DNA of 64,000 nt from Micropterus salmoides (lineage: Eukaryota > Chordata > Actinopteri > Centrarchiformes > Centrarchidae): assembly GCF_014851395.1 (NCBI RefSeq), contig NW_024041373.1, positions 22,638,750-22,702,749 on the forward strand, read 5' to 3'. The notes under the pieces were generated by a model, which saw nothing but the letters and a program-made list of their open reading frames with translations, had not been told where the DNA came from and searched no databases. The first letter of the stretch is position 1. Each line of letters begins with the position of its first letter. Positions 59,209 to 64,000 of the stretch are shown here, one piece after another. The position numbers and the translations under genes were made by a program.

Positions 59209-62200
59209 AGACACAGAGATGGCTGAGTCAGAGCAGTTAGGTCTTGGAAATTAGGTTTGAGAACTGCCCTACGTTGTTACACAGTGACGTATAATTTTGA
59301 TGTACTGAGGATGCCATTACAAGACACACGCACGCGCAGCCTCCCACTGATAATGATTAAGCCGCTACATATACACTACATACAGCTCTGACAGAAAAAT
59401 CAGGTGCATAGGAAAAAAAACAGTTTACAATATTTTTTCAAGCTGTTAATTAATTTTTTATTATTTTTAATTAATTATCTGTGGTAAACATGTCTGTTCT
59501 TTTGTGTTGTTTACCACTAATGGGTCCCTGGGTTTATACAGATCTCAGCATTTGCTCTGACCATGAACGTTCAACCTTCTTAACTTTTTTTTTCTTGAAA
59601 GCCTTCAGCAACACTAAGGGGTGTGTGTGTGTGTGGGTGTGTGTGGGTGTGAGTGAGTGACTCTGTCTGCCTTGTGTGTGTCTACCTTTGTGTCTTTGCC
59701 ATGTGTTCCCCCCTGTAATTTAGTAATCGAACCTACAGACGAGGCTTTCTCCCGCTAATGAAATGGCATTTAACTACCTCTACCCTGACCTTTTCCTCTC
59801 TGGATGTCCAATTAAGATAGCCTGGTGATGTTGATTAGGAATCTGATTGGTCAGAGTTGTTAGGAGACACTGTAACACTAATTACTGTTGTTGTGGTGGT
59901 TCTTTTCTAATTTCCTCTTTTGTTTTCTGAATTTAAGGAGAAGAAGCCATCAATTAGGACAGGATGAGAATCATCAGAAAAAAATTATTATTTTAAAATT
60001 AATTAATTTAAAGTTCTATTCATCCAAGGCAGATAGAGGAAACACAAACGTTGAGTGAGTGCTGCACTCTTCTCTCAATGTTCTGGTCTAGCATCCGTTG
60101 GTAGGAAATTACTTGACATTACCAGTTTACTCAGCTGGTCCAGAGATTTAACCTCTGGGTTCTGGTCTAGAATAGGTCCTGAAATCTCATGTGGCCCCAA
60201 GACATCCTTAAAGCATAACTCTGTAATTAATAATTTCACGTATGAGATCCAGGGGATAAAGTCCAGCTTGGAACTGGGTGAGGTTACAATGTTTTCTTGT
60301 GATTTTAAAATTTTAAATTGCAGCTTAAAATGAATCCAGCTATATTACACTAAAACAACATTTCTTTGGACTGGACTGCAGTAGAAGCCATGAGAGTTTT
60401 GTGGTATTGTTCATGAGGTTTGGAGAAGGCATCTTTGTTTCATACATACAAGCGCACGTGCAACAAATTCTGGGTTACCGGAGCCAGTTTTCACAGGAAC
60501 AAGGAGAAGCACTGTGAATCAGCTGTTATGAAATGATAAGCACAATATTACCATTATGGTTATTATTTTTTCTATCCATATTTTGTGGGGACATTTTATG
60601 CCTTTTTATTAGAAAGTCAACAGTGTAAAGAAACCGGAAATGAGGGGAGAGATAGACGGGGAATGATATGCAACAAAGGTCCCTGGTAGGACTAAAACTG
60701 GGATGTGGGGGTTAATGGTCAGCATCTTTAACTCCCAGGCCACCAGGGTATCCCATTATGTTGCTTTTTTAAAATAAGAATTCGTAACTTGGGACTTTGT
60801 TTAACAAATTTTTTAAAGATTTTTTTTTTCACATTTAATATGTAATTTAACTCTTCTCATCTTGTTTTGTCAAATGTCTACGTCCCTTGAACCTTCATAA
60901 ATCTTAAAATGACATCTTGTGTTTTTCTATTGTCATCTTTTCTCCTCTGATTTATTTCAGTGAGGAAATGCCTTCAGGCGATTCGTTTCATCCTGCCCAA
61001 GGAATCTGCCATGAAGGTTTGTGGAATTGGTGGTTAATTCTGTAAAAGCACTGCAAAAACACTACATCAGGCTACATGGGTACTTCTTTAGACACCTGTG
61101 GACAAACCTATGCTGGCACGGTATTATATATTGGTCAATAACACCATGCCATTTATTTACTAGTCTAGAGTGTTCAGAGAGACTCAGAGAACCAGTGTTC
61201 TGTTTTATTTTAACCATCATACCAAGCCCGTATCATTATTTTGTTGACAGATTAATTTGTTATTGTTTTATTTAAAATGACATTTAATCTAAACTGATAT
61301 ATTCCCTTACTGAAATAAAATAGTTTGGAGAAACACGGTTTACATTTTATTTCAAGATGGCTACATGTTATTTTGCAGGTTTTGGTGAAGTGGTACAACA
61401 TCTACAACGCCCCCGGTGGTCCCAGTGCACATGCAGAGTGGAGCCTGTTCGTCACCTGTTTCTTGACACTAATGGGCTACAACACTGAGCGCCTGACCTG
61501 GACAAGAAACGTGAGTCAGCTGTAGAAGTTATTTCTATACTAAATCTGCAAAATCTTGTGGGCGTCGTATGGCCCAAGGACTCATCATCAATCTAATAGT
61601 TTAGGAAATATATCCAGACATATATAGTGGTTGTGATTTGCTATCATAGAAGACTGGACTGTTGGCCTTGCCGGATGTCTGCACTTTCCCCAAGTGCCCT
61701 TCTAGTTTTAACTTTGATCACTAATTCTTGTGTCTTGACCTTTCTCTCTGTCCTCCCCCTCTTTCCCCAGCTGCATTTTGAAGTGCCTCTCTCTCCAGTG
61801 ATTGCTGCCAAAAAGGCTCGTCCCTCTGATGGAGGCTCTGACGAGGTGTGTGATGTTTGTGACACAGTTAGCACATTGTCATCTTTGACATCTGGTTAAA
61901 AATAACGTATAGATCTGGCTGTATATAATTTAATTTGGAGCAAACACATTAAAAAGGTAATGCTTCATTATAAGAGAGACTGTCAAAACAAGATAAAAAC
62001 CTTAAATTGAGATAACCACCTTGAAATGTAAAGTTTTTGGAAAAGTAGTCTTATTTCCAGACCAGGAAAGAATTGAAGAAATGTTGAAAAACCACTGCCT
62101 TAACAGTTTTGGACAAAGGGAAAGTGCAACACTCTAGACAAACTCTTTTAATCCACTGTTTCATTGTGTGTCAGGAATAAATGTGACATAATTATCATGT

Positions 62201-63548
62201 CCTACAGTTCTAAATACGCACAGACACACAAAAACCCCCTCCAGATTAAAGGTGGAGGGTTGTTAAGTAATCTGTGTTTGTGTGGGTTCTAATCAGAGCA
62301 AAATGTAACTGTCAAATGTCAATCAGCTGCAGGCATAGGTTGGCCTATGAGCTCTGTGTCCTCAAGATAGTTCACCATTTAACTTTATGCTGCACACGTG
62401 TTGATGGTTTTGCAGCCACAATGAATACACAAAATCAACACAAACACAGTATAATACATATATATGATTAATTGCAGTGTATATTATTTTTCCATTCTAT
62501 AAAAAACAATGCAGCATTCTGAATGTTCCAAATAAATATTATATAGAAATATTTTGTTTCAAACTCATGCTGCCTGTTAATCTGTAAGAAAATGCAGTAA
62601 TATGCCGTGGAGATAATTCTGCTGTACATAAAACTTAAACTTTATTTTTATTTATCTGTGGTTAAATGCCCTATACCCAATAACATTGAGTGACCATAGA
62701 AACCCACCTTTTACTGGCTTTTATCTTCGCTCTCTGTAGGACTGGGACTACTTATTGGGGTCTCATTACCACCGTCACATGAATTCCCAGCCTGTCTGCA
62801 GTCCAGTGGACTCCAGTGGCTCCAACAACACTCTCATCACAGAAACTGAGGGCATGTCCTCTGTAAGTTACTCCCTCTGTGTAGATTGATTACATGTTGT
62901 TTGATTTAGTTTGTTTTGCATATTTGGGTTTGTTTGAATAAGACTTCATGTTGTATATATTCAGATGCATCTTGCTGGATACAAACATTATAATCTTCAT
63001 GAAAGTAGGCTTTACAGTAGGACTGTTGTATAAGACTGCTTTTGTTTTAGCTAGGTGTACCTAATGAACTGCCAACTAAGTGTATAAATGCTGCAATAGT
63101 GACCCATTATGGATAATGGTTGTCTTGTAGTCTCCTTGATTTGGTTGTGTCAATTAAGTAAATATGTACTGCTAAATTGTACAATGACAATATCTCCCTT
63201 GTTACACCTCTTACTTGTATACACACCATTTTTTGCCTTGCAAATTACTATTTGAACTTGTCCAACGAAGGTTAAAATCAAGGGGCAACTGGACTTGGTT
63301 GAAGATACTGGAAGACGTTTCGTCCCTCATCCAAAGGACTTCTTCAGCTCTTCCTTTGTCCTTCTTCCTTTGTCCTAGGCGTCCTCTCCCTCCAGTCCAT
63401 CTCTGAAGTTGGACAGTTCAGCTCCTCTCTTCCCTCACATTCCTGCTCTTTTCTACGTTCTCCATCTGCTCTATCAGGAGCTGCAGCTGGACGAGCTGCA
63501 AAGAGCAAGAGCCACATCACTGGTCTGTCTGCTGCAACAGCTGGCCAG
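42669..63548 (+). CDS. anapc1: Anaphase-promoting complex subunit 1 (APC1), spliced, 3' end outside window
   Basis: APC1 is the largest scaffold subunit of the APC/C ubiquitin ligase, which drives mitotic exit by ubiquitylating securin and cyclins. The start is clear: MSEVVYEETATMIAAGELQS, then the conserved LQPASELWSSDGAAGLVGSL. Coding exons are 42669-42884, 43287-43451, 43588-43630, 43761-43858, 45985-46067, 46263-46336, 46413-46558, 46638-46795, 49059-49190, 49774-49986, 50998-51093, 51415-51505, 53028-53093, 53212-53349, 53878-54021, 58935-58995, 60961-61016, 61379-61510, 61771-61845, 62740-62862 and 63379-63548. All have GT-AG introns and agreeing phases, for about 826 residues plus two bases. 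The human protein has 1,944 residues, so this is the N-terminal beta-propeller half. The PC-repeat half lies beyond the edge. Residues about 276-442 form the Ser/Pro-rich loop that in human APC1 is phosphorylated to admit CDC20. Confidence 0.97.
43287..43451 (+). CDS. anapc1: anapc1 exon 3 (residues 73-127)
   Basis: 55 codons, phase 0 at both ends. ECWQLRKGCMGVGEEDVEFEEELY, then YKAFTVDSPVQQ, matches the APC1 N-terminus. Confidence 0.96.
43588..43630 (+). CDS. anapc1: anapc1 exon 4
   Basis: 43 nt, ALWCNFAVPQNKKD plus one base. Acceptor TCTACAG, donor GTACTG. Confidence 0.9.
43761..43858 (+). CDS. anapc1: anapc1 exon 5
   Basis: 98 nt completing Glu across the junction. EEVEQTVCIVQRSCVNVHTVTGKDF, then SPLPFQ. 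Donor GTGAGG. Confidence 0.95.
44797..45240. mobile_element. MITE-like repeat in anapc1 intron 5
   Basis: AT-rich unit with GATAATTATCG near the left and GATAATTATCGATATCG near the right, ending GGCCATGTCACCCAGCCCTAA. Long parts match 47100-47490 (TTTTGAATGTTCTAC, GGCATCAAGTGTTTG, CTCAGAAGCAAAA, CAGCCTTTAAACTT). The GGGCTGGG end type is common in fish non-autonomous DNA elements. Confidence 0.65.
45421..45600 (-). repeat. Possible tRNA-derived SINE fragment
   Basis: On the minus strand, GGTTTGAATCAGGAC resembles an RNA polymerase III B box. An A-box-like start would lie in GCACTAGCGACCATGGG upstream. No poly(A) tail or clear duplication seen. Tentative. Confidence 0.3.
45780..45870. repeat. 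Interspersed repeat, partner of 21425-21560
   Basis: GTGTCTTTCAGCTCAGTGTTTTGGTTTTAC and TTTACTGTTTTGGTTCACTC parallel the copy in the intergenic region. Confidence 0.45.
45985..46067 (+). CDS. anapc1: anapc1 exon 6
   Basis: VSNVWATKFGLLLERKN and a short Pro-rich end. Ends two bases into a Gly codon. Donor GTACAC. Confidence 0.92.
46263..46336 (+). CDS. anapc1: anapc1 exon 7
   Basis: EPLPTVFSMLHPLDEITPVV, a hallmark APC1 segment. Ends one base into the next codon. Donor GTACGA. Confidence 0.95.
46413..46558 (+). CDS. anapc1: anapc1 exon 8 (to residue 275)
   Basis: GLFEGSRVQYLSDTSMKIVF and YDTVQGIHSIWTLRKVTHD. The donor GTGAGT is followed within 14 bp by a CA/CGCA tract. Confidence 0.95.
46567..46602. 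repeat. CA/CGCA microsatellite in anapc1 intron 8
   Basis: Starts 9 bp past the exon-8 donor; the intron is only 79 bp long. Confidence 0.9.
46638..46795 (+). CDS. anapc1: anapc1 exon 9 (start of the Ser/Pro-rich loop)
   Basis: Weakly conserved ERSTVLRCAADPVDG, then the conserved SSFLTSHLRNISRLDSP. Ends in phase 2 with a Gly-rich stretch. Confidence 0.88.
47099..48762. mobile_element. MITE-like repeat in anapc1 intron 9, split by other repeats
   Basis: The left end TGTAGAGCTGGGCAATA and the right end TATCGCCCAGCTCTGCCTACA are inverted copies. The left ~390 bp match the intron-5 MITE. The sequence then changes at about 47495 (TAGGGGTGAGACACTTG), continues through a different GCTGGGC-type repeat (47768-47860, AAGTTAACGCGTTATTATCG), and returns to GGCCATATCGCCCAGCTC at 48736. 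This suggests about 1.2 kb of later insertions into one MITE copy. Confidence 0.5.
49059..49190 (+). CDS. anapc1: anapc1 exon 10 (Ser/Pro-rich loop)
   Basis: TSSPGLHSRVHSPSISNMAA contains several Ser-Pro sites, the kind phosphorylated by Cdk1 in human APC1. Acceptor TCTCCTAG, donor GTGAGT. Confidence 0.93.
49361..49425 (-). repeat. LINE 3'-tail fragment in anapc1 intron 10
   Basis: (TTAG)n followed by ACTTTATTGTCCCTGGGGGGA is the reversed 3' end of a CR1/L2-type LINE; only the tail remains. Confidence 0.5.
49774..49986 (+). CDS. anapc1: anapc1 exon 11 (end of the loop)
   Basis: RAHSPGMAAPSFSGAARFNM, then the conserved EPIRPDLCMEQLWSETVT. Acceptor CGTTCTAG, donor GTAATT. Confidence 0.94.
50330..50735. 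repeat. Fish interspersed repeat in anapc1 intron 11
   Basis: The interval from GGCTCAGTGTGTAATATTTC to CTCACCACTAGATGCCACTAAA has the end types of a common fish repeat recognised from memory. A poly-T run follows at about 50890-50914. Confidence 0.4.
50998..51093 (+). CDS. anapc1: anapc1 exon 12
   Basis: APKVFLTSDLCENRYLCFLV then ESHQQLR. Acceptor TTTGCAG, donor GTCAAC (weaker). Confidence 0.94.
51415..51505 (+). CDS. anapc1: anapc1 exon 13 (to residue 505)
   Basis: CVKFVESNDTSQLIFASVMT then IPAKDAEPLP. Acceptor TTCCACAG, donor GTACAT. Confidence 0.95.
51506..53027. other. anapc1 intron 13
   Basis: Contains CCACTTTATTAGGTACACCTG at about 51692, the end motif of a dispersed fish repeat also seen inverted at about 63053 (GGTGTACCTAATGAACTGCC). 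Otherwise nothing is recognised. Confidence 0.45.
53028..53093 (+). CDS. anapc1: anapc1 exon 14
   Basis: 22 codons: NIDAMLVLEACGSLVLYTG. Phase 0 at both ends. Confidence 0.95.
53212..53349 (+). CDS. anapc1: anapc1 exon 15
   Basis: 46 codons. VSKVFVPGLLSPTFNLTN, then a variable linker, ending RHLQRLDE. Donor GTAACG. Confidence 0.94.
53878..54021 (+). CDS. anapc1: anapc1 exon 16
   Basis: 48 codons. SPVSELRG, then PYIHALRDPVCNRVTL. The intron after it contains transposon D, starting only 17 bp past the donor. Confidence 0.94.
54039..55591 (+). mobile_element. Tc1-like transposon D in anapc1 intron 16
   Basis: The left end has CAGG, then GTTGATTTTATTTCAGTAATT and CCATTCAAAAAGTGAAACTTG. The right end is the reverse: GTTTCACTTTTTGAATGG...CAACTTTTTGATGATATTCTAATATCCTG. 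TA flanks at 54037-54038 and 55592-55593. By comparison the left end lacks about 17-20 bp just inside the CAGG. The element lies in the same orientation as anapc1. Confidence 0.88.
54330..55329 (+). pseudogene. Tc1-like transposase D, disrupted
   Basis: It begins MGKTADLTAVQKTTIDTLHK at 54330. A frame is open from 54536 to 54874 with RLAWAKDKMDWTAAEWSKVM, then FSDESKF (first Asp). Later pieces are SVMVWGAMSSAGVGPLCFL, FIFQQDLAPAQ (second Asp), NLNPIENL (Glu) and a C-terminal QAKGAPTKY stop at 55329. Stops and frame changes near 54457, 54872, 55050 and 55150 break it. Confidence 0.87.
55594..58934. other. Remainder of anapc1 intron 16
   Basis: It has a GTTAGG-type low-complexity segment at about 55665-55735 and otherwise unique AT-rich DNA. 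No additional exon is needed: exons 16 and 17 join in phase and in protein order. Confidence 0.6.
58935..58995 (+). CDS. anapc1: anapc1 exon 17
   Basis: ELSSGTMLRISIPEIATSEL plus one base. The donor GTGAGA runs directly into a CA/GACA microsatellite. Confidence 0.95.
58997..59217. repeat. (CA)n / (CAGACA)n microsatellite at the exon-17 donor
   Basis: About 220 bp of CA with regularly inserted GACA units, starting inside the splice-donor consensus. It gives long artificial frames in both directions. Confidence 0.98.
59218..60960. other. Remainder of anapc1 intron 17
   Basis: A short GT tract occurs at about 59621-59655. No gene or repeat family recognised. Confidence 0.5.
60961..61016 (+). 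CDS. anapc1: anapc1 exon 18
   Basis: KCLQAIRFILPKESAMK. Acceptor TATTTCAG, donor GTTTGT. Confidence 0.95.
61379..61510 (+). CDS. anapc1: anapc1 exon 19
   Basis: 44 codons. VLVKWYNIYNAPGGPSAHAE and FLTLMGYNTERLTWTRN. Donor GTGAGT. Confidence 0.96.
61771..61845 (+). CDS. anapc1: anapc1 exon 20
   Basis: 25 codons. FEVPLSPVIAAKKARPSDGG. Acceptor TTCCCCAG, donor GTGTGT. Confidence 0.95.
61846..62739. other. anapc1 intron 20
   Basis: AT-rich, nothing recognised. Confidence 0.5.
62740..62862 (+). CDS. anapc1: anapc1 exon 21
   Basis: 41 codons. DWDYLLGSHYHRHMNSQPV, then a Ser-rich variable part. Donor GTAAGT. Confidence 0.93.
63264..63361 (+). repeat. Fish interspersed repeat abutting the exon-22 acceptor
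   Basis: GGTTGAAGATACTGGAAGACG, then TTTCGTCCCTCATCC and GACTTCTTCAGCTC, is a familiar, widely dispersed fish repeat. It ends 17 bp before the exon-22 splice acceptor. Confidence 0.65.
63379..63548 (+). CDS. anapc1: anapc1 exon 22 (last one in the window)
   Basis: LFPHIPALFYVLHLLYQELQ and SLVCLLQQLAR. Ends in phase 2 (donor GTAACC), so further exons lie beyond the right edge. Confidence 0.95.
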
Positions 63549-64000
63549 GTAACCACTACTTGTGTGTGTTTTATGTTTGTTTGCTGCTACAAGGAAAGTA
63601 AATGCAAGCTGCTTGCCAGTTGAGCAGACTGTTTGTATTGTATATTTATAAATTGATATGAGGAGTAAAGCAATGCTCACATAGAAGTGAATGAACGTGA
63701 AACACCAGAAAAAGCAAGAACTGTTGCTTTAATTCATAAAGGTTACAAAACAAAGAAGAGACTGGTGCCATTTATCGCTACAAACAAAACCTGATCTGCT
63801 TTTTACTTAGTAAACTATGCTTAACTCTCACCATGAGAAGAAAAGGCAAACACGTAATTGTTTTAAGTGTGTGTGTGTAATCAAGGCTCTTTAGTGAGGT
63901 GTACTGTGAAATAAACTTCAACGTGTTGTCAAGTGACCACTGATTGGTGATAGAATAGCTGGAGTGGGAGAGTGAAGCACCCTTCAGAGTAATTGGCCTG
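63549..64000. other. anapc1 intron 22, to window edge
   Basis: AT-rich. No exon recognised in these last 450 bp. Confidence 0.5.

Noticed and set aside
58931..59240. Several long Thr-His or Cys-Val frames on both strands
   Set aside because: Artefacts of the CA/GACA microsatellite; only 58935-58995 is a real exon.

Overview
This window is a stretch of teleost fish chromosome. Two things show this: vertebrate genes with spliced exons, and a repeat load typical of ray-finned fish (several Tc1-like DNA transposons with long inverted repeats, short CR1/L2-like LINE tails ending in TTCTGATTCTGA, many CA/GT microsatellites). I can support two protein-coding host genes. They are arranged head to head, about 22 kb apart, with transposon-rich DNA between them.

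Gene 1 is vip, on the minus strand (transcription from about 19.17 kb down to about 14 kb). It encodes a VIP/PHI neuropeptide precursor: an untranslated first exon behind a TATA box and two CRE-like half sites, a signal-peptide exon, a PHI-27 exon, a VIP-28 exon, a C-terminal peptide exon, and a last exon that adds two residues and the stop. The deduced precursor is 148 aa. The exon phases join the signal exon directly to the PHI exon, so the N-terminal linker exon of mammals appears to be absent.

Gene 2 is anapc1, on the plus strand (promoter near 41.4 kb, start codon at 42669, running off the right edge). It encodes APC1, the scaffold subunit of the anaphase-promoting complex. I placed 21 coding exons, covering about the first 826 residues, with every splice phase consistent. 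The promoter region has two CCAAT boxes and a CDE/CHR-like element, which fits a cell-cycle gene.

Layout: 1-12.8 kb has no gene and holds a decayed Tc1 element (6402-8009), a 709-bp terminal-inverted-repeat element (10803-11511), another palindrome-bounded element (4127-5124) and a retroelement relic. 13.05-14.2 kb is a decayed tandem array with about 344-bp higher-order units. 14.5-19.3 kb is vip. 19.3-28.4 kb is intergenic, with a cryptic TAC-triplet tract and dispersed repeats. 28.47-32.4 kb is one Tc1-like element split by a LINE and a short retroposon. 34.99-37.66 kb is a CR1/L2-like LINE split by an LTR-like block. 38.2-38.8 kb is a second LINE remnant, and 38787-40422 is a complete Tc1-like element with an uninterrupted 346-aa transposase. 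41.4-64 kb is anapc1, with a further Tc1-like element in intron 16 and clustered MITE-like repeats in introns 5 and 9.

I found no previously undescribed gene system. The most interesting leads are the apparently intact Tc1-like element with near-identical ends, the duplicated 14-bp perfect palindrome in vip intron 1, the higher-order repeat array downstream of vip, the short precursor architecture of vip, and the CA/GACA microsatellite that abuts the anapc1 exon-17 splice donor. All similarity statements were made by eye; no database search was run.
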